Shown: positions 31,271 through 43,542 of the stretch, piece by piece
Layout: every line of letters starts with the position of its first letter
How positions within the stretch are numbered: position 1 is the stretch's first letter
NCBI GenBank assembly: GCA_043228905.1
Contig: JBHGNT010000015.1
Location: forward strand, 15,996,001 to 16,060,000
Direction: 5' to 3'
DNA from: Azolla caroliniana
Taxonomy: Eukaryota > Polypodiophyta
DNA length: 64,000 bases
Notes under the pieces: model-generated
Seen by the model: the letters and a program-made list of their open reading frames with translations, nothing else
What the model was told of the DNA's origin: nothing
Database searches by the model: none
Program-made: the position numbers and the translations under genes

Positions 31271-32998
31271 AAGCTCTGACTTGATGTACGCTATCCACCT
31301 GAGCATTGCCAGGTTCGGCGTCGCGCATCCGGAAACCATGCCGAGAATCGGTAGGCAGTCTGTCTCGATTATTACCTCTGTCCCGATCAGATAGTCTTTA
31401 TCGGCCTTCACCGCCGAAACGATACCCCAGAGTTTGCGTTTAACTTGGGCGTATCCTCGCTATTGCTCACTGAGGACCTTCACGCCGAACCGGATGGGGA
31501 ACCACGTGCCAACGTCATCCTCTTGGTTGATCACCCATCCGATCCCGGTCGGACTCGTGTCTACGGTTACGTAAATCGGAGTGTCTTTGCCATAGATAGC
31601 CTTTCGGAGCGCCGGTGCCGTGGCAAGTGCTTCCTTCATCTTTCGGACTGACTCTGTATGCTCGTCTCCCCACTCGAATTTACGCCCTTTCTTCAACAAC
31701 CCATACAGCGGCTCCGCGACGTGGGCGTAATGCGGGATCCAGATATGGTAGAACGCGCATGCTCCCAAGAATCTCCGAACCCCCGTAACCGAATTGCAGT
31801 CATGCTTCATCGCGGAGATGGCTTCCACCTTGGCCGGAGACGGTTTCCGACCGTATGGTCCGCATAGGTGCCCGACGACCATGATCTCTGATTGCCCGAA
31901 GGCCGATTTTTCCCCGAAGAAGGTGAGCCTCGTGCCTTCTAGTCTCTGCAACACCTTCTCGCAGTCATCGATGTGAGTCGGCACGAAATTCCGACATCCG
32001 TCTAGTCCGATTGTCTTGTCCTTTTCCTCCCCCGGGCATCCCCTGATCGAGATGTCGTCTAAGAATGGCATGGTGATGTCCGGGATACAATTCCTGAGCA
32101 CTTTGTTCATCGCGTTCACCATGTGAGCCACCGAGTTCGTCCCTCCTTGTAGTAGGGTATACATCCGCACTAGGCCGAGAGGAGTCCGCATCGTCGTAAT
32201 GTCTCTACTCTCCACGGCTAGTTGGAACTGATCGTACCTCGAGTACAGATCACCGATAGAGTAAATCGACCTTCTGGCGAAGGCCTCCGCGAACTCGTCT
32301 ATGGTCGGTCCAATTCTTGCGTTACGGATGGTCACCTTGTTGACCGGTTGCAGGTCTTGAATGAAGCGCAACGTGCCGTTCTTCTTCGGCACCGTAAACC
32401 ACCGATTCGAATACGGGGCACTCGACGGTTCGAGGATGCCCATCTCCACCTTTTGCTTCAAAAGCTCCATCAACTTCGGGATGTGAGCTCTCGGCATTGG
32501 AATCGGTTTGAGATTCCACGGTACATGCGGTACCGTGAAGATCACCATCGGTTCAATGATCGTCGGGTCCACGCACCCGATCTCCCCCGACAAGAACGCG
32601 AAGGCTTTCCCATGCCTTCCGAGCATTCTTTGAAACCTATTCTCCTCTGCCGGCAGTAGAAAGCCACCCCCATTGACCTTGAGCTCCCGTAGCGTTATGT
32701 CGGTGAACCGGTGCCCTATGCCAGCCAAATTCCGTAAACTTGGGTCCGACGTGACCCCTTTTATCCGCTCCTCGCTGCCCTCCGGCAAGGGTGGCACGAC
32801 CGGCCTCATCTTCCGATCCACAGTCTTGTACTTTGTACCCACGCGGGCCGTTCGATCCGACCTGATCCTTTCCCCGAAGTCCGCGATGACTTCGTACATT
32901 CCCATCGATCCTACCGGAATGGTCCAGTCTTCTCTAAGGTCTTCACCGATCACCTTTCGCAACTTGCCCAAGGTGTCGTCAAAAGAGACCGCCTCCAC
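31271..32998 (-). pseudogene. G1 reverse transcriptase and RNase H
   Basis: The open stretch 31460-32998 encodes RT: RWFTVPKKNGTLRFIQDLQP (template grip), YSIGDLYSRYDQFQL, RTPLGLVRMYTL and the catalytic box PFLDDIS, then connection blocks VVGHLCGPYGRKPSPAKV and RRFLGACAFYHIWIPHYA. The RNase H start TVDTSPTGIGWVI continues past a TAG at 31460-31462 (QRRYAQVKRELWG-like, then ETDCLPILGMVSG). The RT core itself looks intact. The motif set differs from G2 and E0, so G1 represents another Ty3 lineage. Confidence 0.83.
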
Positions 32999-33198
32999 GA
33001 CGCGGCTAATCTCTTCGTCGGGGGAGAGGACTCTGCATCCCCTGAGCCGCTGCTCTGCTCGCTTCCTTTTCCGGCCCTTGACGCCGGCTATAGTACAACC
33101 TCCGTTTTCGGAGAACCAAAACTTCCTACCTACTATACATGTGTGGGGTTCTTCCGGTACGTCTGGACTACCATGGCCCCACGCCTTGATAGCCCTCT

Positions 33199-33690
33199 CT
33201 AAAAATCCCCTCGACTGTAGCCGCCGAGGGTCTCGTGATTCCTCTCATGGTTCGGACGTACGGTCATGAATTGGACGGAATGCCAACCGTCCTGGCTCTT
33301 GACGCGCGCGTACGCCAAACTGTTGTCCAACACCTTCGTCTCCATGTGTGCTACCGTAATGTATGGTTCGCCGAGAATCACTGGGTGGGAGGATGTTTCC
33401 TGCACGAAGAAATGTTGATCTATCTCGACGTCACTGACCTTTACGTGTATATTCGGGCACACACCATGCAACTCCTTCATAGCACGCGTCGCCACACGTA
33501 TCTTCCACCCATGCTTGGTGTTGATTGGCCATTTACCCCTCTTGTAGAAATCCATGGACATCAGGTTGATTTCGGATCCATGGTCTACCAAGGCCACCAC
33601 CAGTTCCTGGACATCTCCAATCTTCGTGGTCGCTCTGGCCCAATGCGGCCTTGAATAGTGGCTCTCCGCCAACTCGTCTTCTAGCGCCAT
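33199..33690 (-). pseudogene. G1 protease segment
   Basis: Encodes ALVDHGSEINLMSMDFYKRG with DHGSE at the position of the D-T/S-G catalytic motif, followed by LHGVCPNIHVKVSDVEIDQ and PVILGEPYITVAHMETKVL. This segment is the most widespread in the window, with relatives at 11145, 26019 and 55621. It lies between gag and RT as expected for Ty3. Whether DHG works as a catalytic variant is unknown. Confidence 0.8.
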
Positions 33691-33708
33691 GTCCTCTATG
33701 TGCGTCGT

Positions 33709-35282
33709 TCACACTTCCACCAGCTTCTCCGGCGCTGGCTCTGTCGACAACCTCTTCCTCTTCACCAAGTCTACGATGGAGTCGTGGAACTCCTTCTTGG
33801 CGATCCCGAGCACTTCCTTCAGCGACAACTCCACTTTTCGTAGGTCCGTGGTCCTTTCGATTTCCGTGCTCAACCGGTACCCGGCCTTCTTGGCTTTATC
33901 TGGTGCGCCGGTCGCACCGGCCTCATTCTGCCTTTGACCGAACCGGGTCTCGTACCGTTGCGAGGGCCCGGCCCCTCCGGTTTTACCTACTCGCTTGTCG
34001 TCCACCAGAGCCTTGTAGTTCTGGCATGCGGCTTCAACGAAGCCCGTCTTCTCTTCGACCGGGTCACTCCACCCGGTTACCTCTCGGACCCGTTTTTCCG
34101 TGCGGTTCGCTTCTTCTTTCCTTAGCCGTGTGCCGACGAAGCCTTCTAGCATCGGTGGCCAGAATCCGGCTTTGTTCATCTTCCGGGCCTCACCACCTCC
34201 GACCCGGATCCCAACCGATGCCGAGTAGTGGACGGTTTCCGCATGGCGAGCCGCCGCTTCTTCCATCAGCCGTTTCATACCCCCTCGTCTGACATTCAGG
34301 TCTAGGGCCCTTTGGGTCTCGCTAGCGTGCACCCGACCATTCCATAGGTACACCATGTTGGCTCTCATTGCCTCGGCGAAGTCCCCGCAGTCCTTCCGGA
34401 CGTGGCCGACCGCGTCACACCACAAACACCGGTTTCCAGCCAGAGGCCTTCGGTCACGGGCCTGTTCGCCACTGTCCCTCCGTGTTTGTGCAATCTGGAG
34501 GTCCTTTACCATCCTAGTTAGCTCCTCTAGAGCTGCTCCTCTGGACGAGCCTTTGACCATGCCGGTCGAAGTCGATTCAGTCTCGAGCCAGTCTTGGTCT
34601 CTTCCCTTCGCGCTGGCGGGGTTGGCTCGAGTTTCCTTGCTGCTATAGAGCCCACCCCTCTTGATCCTTTATCGACCCACTCTCGCCGTTTGTCAAAACG
34701 GCCACAGACTCTCTTCACCACGGCCTAGTCGGCCGTTAGCCCGTCATCAGTCTCCAGCAGGAGACCCACTTGCTCCCGGTCCCTCGCATCCACTGACTTA
34801 ATGAATAGCAAGACGCGACTTGTGTCGAGTATGGTCCGGTCGAGCGCCGAAAGATGCGCAAAGCGTTCTTCAAACTCCCGGAGGAGCACTGACGTGTTTC
34901 TCCCCTTTTCGGGGGTCTCTACCAATTTCATGAAGTCCCGTTTCGAGAGCCGAAGCGCGTCATCAAGCCCGTATTTTTTGAGGAGCTGACCTTCAAACTC
35001 TTCCCAGGTTCGGCTCTCAGCCCGTACCTCGAGCACCTCTGCATGGATGCCCGTCATCGCCACCCGAAGGAATCCGGTCAGTCACCTTTCTTCCGGAATG
35101 TCTCTCATTACCATCTCGGCATGGTAGGCCTCCAAATAGCTCGTGGCGTCCTTCCCACCGAACCGGCCTATCGTGCCGATGACTGCTTCAATAGCCCTAT
35201 CGAGGGCGCTTGCGCCTTCGCGTGCACTCACTATCTGATCCACAGCCGAAGCCATGGCTTCCGCGAGATCCGACCCCTTCAT
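33709..35282 (-). pseudogene. G1 gag with CCHC zinc knuckle
   Basis: It starts at the ATG at 35280-35282 (MKGSDLAEAMASAVDQIVSA). The retrotransposon gag core (SRTWEEFEGQLLKKYGLDDALRLSKRDF) follows an in-frame TGA at 35082-35084, where CGA is likely ancestral. A second stop, TAG, is at 34725-34727. A frameshift near 34540 leads into a frame with the knuckle CLWCDAVGHVRKDC (about 34405-34446). It cannot be translated as one protein. Confidence 0.8.
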
Positions 35283-35304
35283 CTTTCTATTCCTCTGCCG
35301 CCTG

Positions 35305-35322
35305 TTCACGTCGGGTTCACCA
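35305..35322 (-). other. G1 primer binding site, tRNA-Trp type
   Basis: Minus-strand TGGTGAACCCGACGTGAA begins four bases inside the 5' LTR. It is complementary to the 3' end of plant tRNA-Trp(CCA) as I recall it. The remnant at about 10925-10939 keeps most of it. Other elements in the window use initiator tRNA-Met. Confidence 0.65.
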
Positions 35323-35326
35323 AATA

Positions 35327-35524
35327 TGTCGCTTGTTACGCGCATGCGTGGAGAACGAGGCGGGACCACCGGGGTCTTGGACCGAGAAATAGCTGAGAAG
35401 GAGGAGAACAGAAAGGCAACGTGCGCACTTGCACACGCACAGACACGGGAGCACACAGGAATCACAGTCTAACAACACAGCAAAACGAGACGACTAGAAG
35501 TCCGAGTATATGAACACGTATGTG

Positions 35525-35557
<33 letters not shown>

Positions 35558-36030
35558 CAAGACGGTTACAACTAATAGGCTGGCAAGGCGAACACCGCCG
35601 CCTGTTCACTCACACACAGAAGAGCGGGTGGAGACTCTGCCGGAAGCACACGGGCGTTCCACGGAGTAGAGTCAGCCTCCCGAAAACTTGCGCAAAAATG
35701 GCTATGGAGAGTGGCAGAGGAGAAGGGCTCGGTCCCAGTCTGGCAGCACTTCGTCCTCTCTAACGCACGATACCTTTTCCATTCATCTCCCTCTCTTTTA
35801 TAGCCCAAGGAGGGAGGCCGTTATCATCAGTTACATCACATTAATTCTTTGTCCTTTCGGACAGAGATACACCTCGATTCTCTCCCTATTGAATGCGTGC
35901 TACCTAGGATTTCACCTCAACTGACTTGTACCTACCTATTTACCATACAACGAAAAGTGTGCTCACGTGTAAGGGCCGGTTTACACACGCTAAACTCGGT
36001 TTCCGCCTAGGGACGGCTTTCTTCACGACA
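35327..36030 (-). repeat. G1 right LTR (5' LTR)
   Basis: 704 bp, TGTCGCTTGTTACG...CTTCACGACA. It contains a (TA)n tract longer than in the left LTR (about 35530-35556). The minus strand has the CTATAAAAGAGAGGGAG promoter-like motif near 35800. Confidence 0.88.
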
Positions 36031-37242
36031 CCGCACTACCAAGGGAAAACATATAGCCAGAGGTGGATCGACGATCCGATGCATCGCCGGCCCAGTTGGC
36101 ATCGGTGTAGCCGACGAGCTCTTCGGTTATACCATGCTGGTATAATAGTCCCCGGTCCTTCGTGTCGTTCACATATCGCAAAATTCGATGCACGAATAGA
36201 AGGTGCCCCACAGACGGCTTCTGCATATATTGGCTGATCACGCCGACAGGATAGTTGATGTCGGGTCGGGTGATTGTCAAATATATAATGCTTCCGACGA
36301 TTTGTCGGAATTGTTTCTCATCGCATGCCAGTCCGGAGTCGGGACGAAGCTTCTGGTTCCGGTCCAGGGGTGTGGAGATTGGTCGGCATTCCGTCATGCT
36401 GAACTTGTACAACATATTCAACACATAGTGTCTTTGTGAGAGCAATATGCCATCGGGGGTTTGGATCACCTCAATCCCAAGGAAATAGTGAAGGTCCCCC
36501 AGGTCCTTCATCTCAAATTCGTCTGATAGTTAGGACTTGACTCGGCTGATTTCATCGAGTGCGGGTCCGGTGATGACTAGATCATCAACATACAATAAGA
36601 TGCAAACCGAACCGTGTGGACCTTTCCGGATAAACAACGAAGAGTCAGACTTGGAGGCCACAAACCCCATCTTACGCAACCGGTGCATGATCTTCGCATT
36701 CCAAGCTCGAGGGGCTTGCTTCAGGCCATAAAGTGACTTCTTCAACCGGCATACCGCCGACTAGTTCATCTCCGTCTAGAAACCGGGAGGTTGGGTCATA
36801 AAGACCTCTTCTTCAAGATCGCTTTGAAGAAATGCATTCTTCACGTCCATCTGATGAAGATGCCACTCCCTTGCCATAGCAACCGCCAGCACCACACGAA
36901 CCGTTGTCATCTTCGCTACTAGAGCGAAGGTCTCGTCGTAGTCGATTCCGTGGGTCTACACATATCCCTTTGCCATTAACCGGGCCTTGTACCGGTTAAT
37001 CGATCCATCGGCATTGTACTTTACTTTGTACACCCACTTACATCCGATCGGTTTACAGTGTCAGGGAGGGTAAACTAGGTCCCATGTGTCGTTGGCATCA
37101 AGTGCCCGCATTTCTTCCTCCATAGCAGCACACCGATTTGCATCCTTTGCCTCTTCTGCGTAGCTCTCCGGCTCATGCACTTCCGCCACCCTGGTCATGT
37201 ATGCATAGTGATGCGCCATGTACACATTGTACCCATACCGTG
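36031..37242 (-). pseudogene. C3 reverse transcriptase (middle part)
   Basis: Encodes, from right to left, the [21 protein letters not shown]-like start, [10 protein letters not shown] region, KSLYGLKQAPRAWNAKI, the catalytic LLYVDDLVITG box, MKDLGDLHYFLGIEVIQTPDG, and TRPDINYPVGVISQYMQ. Stops (for example at 36530 and near 36770) break it. It is bounded by G1 on the left and G2 on the right. Confidence 0.85.
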
Positions 37243-37698
37243 TATTAGAGATCTAAGTACTAAAGTAAGCTTAAGATAAGGATAAACAAATGATAGATAG
37301 AAAGGAGAAAGAGAAAGAAGGGTGCCGATCCACCCGACCACCCCCGAGCGAAGGGATCGAGACGGACTCGAGCCTCGATTGGCGTCCCATACCACCATCG
37401 TGGCGTCGAGTCGTACCTGGTGCTGGCGCACTCGCTACAAGAGTTGACCCACCACAAGAGCAGAGTCTCGATGTAGTCAAAAAGATGATCAAATGAGGGT
37501 AGCTAGGCCTCTTATTTATAGCGATACCCAAGGCCCCCAGGCAAGTTCACACTTGACCTAATGGGTTGTCTCAATCCCGAGGATTAAAAGTAATCCTCCC
37601 CTTCTTTACACTCTCGTTTAACCGTCACACTTATCCACGTCTATAGAATACTACGGTAAATTCTCACCACGGGATATTAAATGGTCATGCCTGTAACA
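37243..37698 (-). repeat. G2 left LTR (3' LTR)
   Basis: 456 bp, TATTAGAGATC...CCTGTAACA on plus. The LTR therefore ends in TA, not CA, on its own strand. Polypurine tract AAAGAGGGGGAGTA follows at 37699-37712 on the minus strand. Confidence 0.92.
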
Positions 37699-40600
37699 TA
37701 CTCCCCCTCTTTAAAACATTGCACTCTTGCAATGGAAAGTTAGGGAAATTAGTTCTGAGAGTATTTTCGCGTTCCCATGTGGCTTCTTTTATTGATTTAT
37801 CCATCCATTTTATTTTAAATTCTCGGATTTCTTTAGTACGTAATTTGTTTGTTTTAACATCGAGAATTCTTTCTGGTACATGTGGTTTAGAAGATAATTC
37901 TTTAGAAGTAACCAGAGTTTCAGTTGTAACTGTATTGTCGCAAGAACCTAGAAGTTCTTTTAAACGACTCACATGGAAGACTGGATGAATTCCAACACCA
38001 TCGGGAAGAGCAAGACGATAGGCTGATGACCCAATGCGTTTGAGGACTGTAAAAGGTCCACAAAACCGTGGGGCTAACTTAGCGCAGTTACCCGTAGACA
38101 ATGTCTTAGAATTGTGAGGTACACGTAAAAATACCTTTTGTCCAGGGTTGAATACACGAGGTTGCCTATGATGATCGGCATAAAAACGCGCTCTATCTTG
38201 AGCTGTTTTTATATTATCTCGTGCAATATGCAACATATCTTGCATATCCCGAAGAAAGTTTTGTGTACTTCGCAACTCATCATGATGTATATTAACATCA
38301 ATCGGGGCTCGTGGCTGAAAACCATACATCAACATAAAAGGACTATATCCCGTCGACGTATGCTTGGAGCTGTTATAAGCAAACTCCAAAATTGGGAGAT
38401 AATGTTCCCATTTTGTTGGTTTTGCACCAACGTATGCTTGAAGCATGTCCTCAATAATTTGATTTACTCGTTCTGTCTGTCCATCGGATTGAGGATGATC
38501 CGTGGAGCTCATGCTCAACGTAGTTTCTAACTTCTTAAAGACTTGTGTCCAGAAGTCACTAGTAAACTTTAGTTCTCGATCACTCACGATATCCATCGAT
38601 CACCCATAAAAACGAAACAATTCGTCAACGAATTGGTAAGCCAATTCAGGAGCTATTACCGTGGTTTTAGTAGCAATAAATCTGGCCATTTTAGTTAGTC
38701 GATCAACGACAACCCAGATGGCATCATGACCTTTTTGGGTGCGAGGAAGGCTAACAATAAAATCCATGGATATACTTTCCCACTTATTATTGGGAATGTC
38801 CAAGGGATGTAAAAGTCCTGTGGCTTTAAGTCGCTCGGCTTTGTTAACCTGACACTGGTGACATTTAGTCACATAGCTATGTATGTCAGGACGCATCTTA
38901 GGCCAATAAAATTGAGTGGAGATGAGAATGAGTGTACGATGTATTCCAGGGTGCCCTGTTGAGGGTGCATCATGGCATTAAAAAAGAATCCTCTTTTTGA
39001 CCTCGAGTAAATCTGGAACACAAACCTTCCCATTACGGTAGAGCAAACCGTTAGCAATGTGGAAGTATTCCTTCGAGGATGTGGTGGTGTCTATTCCAGA
39101 CTCAACTCTTGCCCAATATTTTGCAAAATAACTGTCATCAAGATACTTTCCTCAAAGGTGATCATAAAGATCTGATGTTATTTCAGTGAAGCTAAGCATG
39201 TTAACTTCACGGATGCGACTTAGTGCATCAGCGACAGTGTTCATGGAACCTTTACGATATCGTATGGAAAAATCAAAGTCCTGGATGAGATCAGCCCATC
39301 GTGCCTTACGACCTTTCAGGTCTTGTTGGTCACAAAAATATTTCAAGGACTCGTGGTCCGTAGTTACCACAAAGCGATTTCCATAAAGATAATGGCGCCA
39401 TGTTTTGAGCGAATGTATAACTGCAAATAATTCCTTTTCTTGAACAGTATACCGACATTGAGCAGAATCAAGTTTCTTACTCTCGAATGCTATTGGTTTA
39501 CCATCTTGATACAAGACAGCACCTATAGCATAATCGCTTGCATCGGTTTCAACCTCAAAAGGTTTTGAAGGATCAGGTAAAAGAAGTGAAGGAGCCTTGC
39601 AAACCAGGTCCTTGAGTTCCTTAAAGGCGAGGTCTAGTGTAGCATTCCACACAATAGGTTTTGTAGACTTATGCGTTTGACCTTTTAAAAGATCAGTAAA
39701 CGGCGTCGTCAATTGGGAGTAATTACGAAGAGACTTTCGCAATAACCCGACAAAACCAAGGAATGATCAAACTTCTCGAATATTCCGAAGAGTGGGCCAA
39801 AGCTTGATTTTCTCAATGCGAGAAGGATCAATTTCAACTCCTCGTTCGGTTATGAGATGTCCTAGATAAGTAATTGATTTCTTGAAGAACTCACATTTTG
39901 AGATCTTTGCATAAAACTGTTTGTCACGCAATGTTTGTAAAACAAAGCGGACATGTCTAGCATGTTCTTGTAATGTACGGCTATAAACTAAAATATCATC
40001 CAAGAAAATAACGACAAATTTTCCAAGTTGTTCTCGGAAAATGTCATTCATTTCTTGTTGAAAAGTAGTTGGAGCATTGGTCAAACCAAAAGGCATAACC
40101 AAAAACTCGTAATGGCCATAACGCGTACGAAATGCCGTATTAGGAACATCGTCCTCACTTATTCGTATTTGATGGTAGCTAGTACGGAGATCAAGTTTCG
40201 TAAAATACCGAGCTCTTTGGAGACGGTCAATTAGATTGTCAGCCCGGGGCAATGGGTACGAATTCTTGATCGTCACTTTATTCAAGCGTCGGTAATTAAT
40301 ACACATACGCCATGTGCCCTCTTTCTTTTTAACCAAGAGAACTGGTGCACCCCATGGAGATTTACTATAACGTATATAACCCATTCGTAAATAGTCCTTG
40401 AGTTGCTTAGATACCTCATCTTCTTCGGATCGACTTAAGCGATACAGAGGTATACTTATTGGTGCAACACCGGGTACAATATCTATACGATGGTCTATAT
40501 TACGTTTAGGAGGTAACCCATCAGGTAGTTCACTTGGAAAAACATCATAAAAATCATTTAAGATTTCATCAAGTTGTTGTTATTCAAAATATGTTCATTG

Positions 40601-42118
40601 AACCGGGACATTATCGATATTGTAAACGTGAATGTCCGGATCAAGTACACAATAAAATAACGTAGAACAAGACAACTCGGATATTGATGGACACGAGGAA
40701 ACAATCGAGAGGGATTGTTTTTTTACACATTGAATAAATTGCGTACAATCATTCAGTACAAAAGAAATGGAATGACGAACCCAATCAATAAATAAAGAAG
40801 AGTTTTTATTATAAAACCAGGGATAACCCAGTATTACATCGGTGGTACAAAGATTCATTACATGGAAGTCTACTTCCTCTATATAAGTATCAATAGAAAT
40901 TCCTAATGAATGAATCACCCAGTTGATGTATTGTACTCTTTCATCAGCCAAGTGCACTGTGTAGGTGTGATCACTTACGGTGGGTTGGATTCCCCATATC
41001 TGAACCAAACGATCATTCACAAAATTGTGTGAGCTTCCCGAATCAAATAAAAATTGTACGGGAGATCCATTGATATACCCGTTTGCACGTAGTAAATCAT
41101 TGGGACCCAATACATAGTGAGGGAAAGAACATTGACAATTACTTAAATGATGTGTATCGACCTGAAGGACATTAGGAATCTGACCTTTATGGTCTGCAGC
41201 TTTAGCTTTGTTGTCATGCTCTTTCCGTTGGAGCTTTCGACATTGATCTTTTGTATGACCCTTCTTTTTGCAGAATACGCAAAAAGGATGTTGTCGCTCA
41301 CAATCGCGATCCAGGAATTCGTTGGGTGTCTTGCGTTTCCCAACAAATTGCGACTGCTTAGTCCCGGGCGCTTCGTTGGGTTTGTTGTGGTCCTTCTTCG
41401 AAGTGCGTTGATAGCGAAGAACTATTTCAACGGCCTCTTCGAAGGATTTTGGATCCTTATCGTGCACTATCCAGTGATAGTCCAAATTGGGGATGCCATT
41501 GACAAAACAAGTTATCAACCAATTGTCCCCTTCTAGACCCGATTTTTGGATTTGGGTTCTAGCATGGTGAACATAGTCTTCTAGAGAGTAAAATTTCCTG
41601 CTAGAGAGGTTCATTAAAGCTTGTGCTGCCTCGGTTCGAGAGGGAGGTTGCAGAAATTGGTCCTTAAAAACCGTGACAAAATCTGTCCAGGTATCGGGCA
41701 ATTTCCCCATAGTACGGAGCCCACGCCACTAGGCGGCGGCCTTACCCCCGAGTTCTCGGCCGACATATGCAATCTTTGTACTATCTGGCGTGGGATAGAG
41801 CTCAAAATGAGACTCCCATCGTCCCAGCCATGTGCATATTGCTTCTTCGGTTCTTTCCTTTTTGTCTCCCGTAAATGGCTTAACGACAAATGATGGTTCA
41901 CCTTGTTGCTCATCAGGTCTATTAGTCTCACATTGTAGACTAATGACACGTGCCTCAAGAGCACTCTGAGATTGCCGAAGTTCGGTCATCTATTGAGCGG
42001 TGAAACTAAGGTATTGGGTTATTTGTGCCAAATACATCTCAGTGGACATTTGTCCAGGAGGATTCCCTTGAGTTCCTTCCGCTTGAGCGGATGACATCGG
42101 GTCGTTAATTTGAGCCAT
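37685..42118 (-). pseudogene. G2 gag-pol polyprotein, one frame with eight stops
   Basis: From the ATG at 42116-42118 the same frame runs 1478 codons to 37685. Landmarks: gag core (WTDFVTVFKDQFLQPPSRTEAA), zinc knuckle CVFCKKKGHTKDQC (about 41245-41286), protease FLFDSGSSHNF (about 41050), [22 protein letters not shown] and [12 protein letters not shown], RNase H EVETDASDYAIGAVLYQDG, integrase finger H..H/CHQCQ, DDE blocks ISMDFIVSLP, SDRELKFTSDF and ERVNQ, and a chromodomain-like end (EFKIKWMDKSIKEATWE). Stops: TAG 41990-41992, TAG 41729-41731, TGA 40595-40597, TAA 40580-40582, TGA 39767-39769, TGA 39152-39154, TAA 38978-38980, TGA 38600-38602. All are one transition from a sense codon. Confidence 0.9.
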
Positions 42119-42563
42119 TAAAGATTATTTCTGGAAAAGAAATAGGATAAGATCAGAGAGATAGTCATAACATCATGTCGTGATGTAAACATATCATGGG
42201 CAAACATTAATCGATATCATGATCTCACGTCAATACCCCTCTAGACGTATGAGATGAGGTTCAAGATCAGGTTACTATGGTAAGACAAAGGTGTTTTAAA
42301 AACCATGGGGGTGACAAATAAATGTCTTTCCCTGATCTCTATATCGATTTTTTCATGGTGGCTCCCCGAGGCTCAACCATGTATGTTCGTGTCATGAATA
42401 GTTTATACACGAAAAAAATGTTAACAATAAACTATGTTTCGGTGCCCACATATGTGGTTTCGGCTATTTAAGTCCTATTACGAGGACCCCGAGGTGCACT
42501 TAGACCGTAAGTCTAAACATGTGTTATAGTCATATGTATCAAGTATGTTGTATGGTCTTGGTC

Positions 42564-42615
42564 ATATTTGAACTCGAGACCTCGAGAACAAATACATTAA
42601 ACACTTGAGCCAACC
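42564..42615 (-). ncRNA. tRNA-like module in the G2 leader (degenerate)
   Basis: Minus-strand box A-like GGTTGGCTCAAGTGT (42601-42615) and T-arm-like GTCTCGAGTTCAAATAT (42564-42580) with box B core GAGTTCAAAT. Acceptor pairing is not evident. Possibly a captured tRNA-derived sequence. Confidence 0.35.
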
Positions 42616-43299
42616 AAGTAAGTTGCTCTTCTTGAATGCTTAATGTTTGATGCGTATAAGAGATATGCGAGATCATATATGTTTTTTCTAAAAGAACATA
42701 TATGTCAAGGGTCCTTATTTCGCCCTCATTTACCAAAACTATGTTGGTACGTTACCTAACCTCAAGTCTCGTAATTACGATGGCATACGCCAAAGTGCAA
42801 CCTAATGGTCAAGCCAAATGAGCCCTCGTTTCGTAGTAGGCTCATGTGGCCCATCACATGGTCACGTCATTACGAATGCCTCTCGTAAGAACGAGCTCAT
42901 GGTGGCATCGTATCCATGTAACGAGGGAGGGATGTTGGATACATGTGTCATTGGAGCGACCTCACTTGAAATGGGTCAAGCCCTACGTACTCAACATCAT
43001 TATGGCTATAGGCTTTTCTTTACGTAACGAAATCGAGGTCATCAACGGGGTTGTCAACAATAAAAAATTGTTGAAAAAGGGATGGTGACAACGCCATTCT
43101 CACAAAAATGTGAGGACGGCCACCAACATCCTTTTCCCGACAAGGACAACTTTCAATATAATCACGTAATAACGAATATACACATATGTTTACTTATCAC
43201 ATATATACGATCAAATACGTATATACGTGACCACATATGCCTATATTAACATATCGTTATATTAAATAGCCACAAATGATGTGATCGAGGTACGTAATC

Positions 43300-43542
43300 G
43301 AGGTATATACCTCTACGCACACGAAACATCCACAAATAAGAGATCATCATAATACGCAATTAAGGTATTGACCTCTTACGCATACGAGACCAACCGCATA
43401 TCGTTTACAACAAATCAAGGTATTAAACTCATACGCAAACGTAAGATATGTTCGTGAACGTAATACGTAATTGAGGTATTAACCTCGTACGCATACGACA
43501 CTCATCACATATTATTAATATGTCAAACGAGGTATTGACCTC
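43300..43542. repeat. Five-unit hairpin array, period about 57 bp
   Basis: Palindromic cores GAGGTATATACCTC (43300), AAGGTATTGACCTC (43362), CAAGGTATTAAACTC (43416), GAGGTATTAACCTC (43473) and GAGGTATTGACCTC (43529), each followed by TACGCATACGA-like words. Spacing is 54-62 bp. It lies 260-500 bp from the primer site, in the G2 leader. Confidence 0.8.

Larger units (their letters stand above)
30023..36030 (-). mobile_element. G1: Ty3/gypsy element lacking an integrase core
   Basis: LTRs 30023-30687 and 35327-36030 with TGTCG...CGACA ends (the left copy starts TATCG). Host C3 reads ...ACCGC before and CCGCACTACC after, giving a 4-bp CCGC duplication. Order on the minus strand: primer site, gag, zinc knuckle, protease, RT, RNase H, then directly the integrase C-terminal region; the zinc-binding and DDE parts are missing. 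It is non-autonomous as found. Confidence 0.88.

Noticed and set aside
43300-43542. CRISPR array
   Set aside because: Repeats are imperfect palindromes with similar, not unique, spacers, inside a plant retrotransposon leader.
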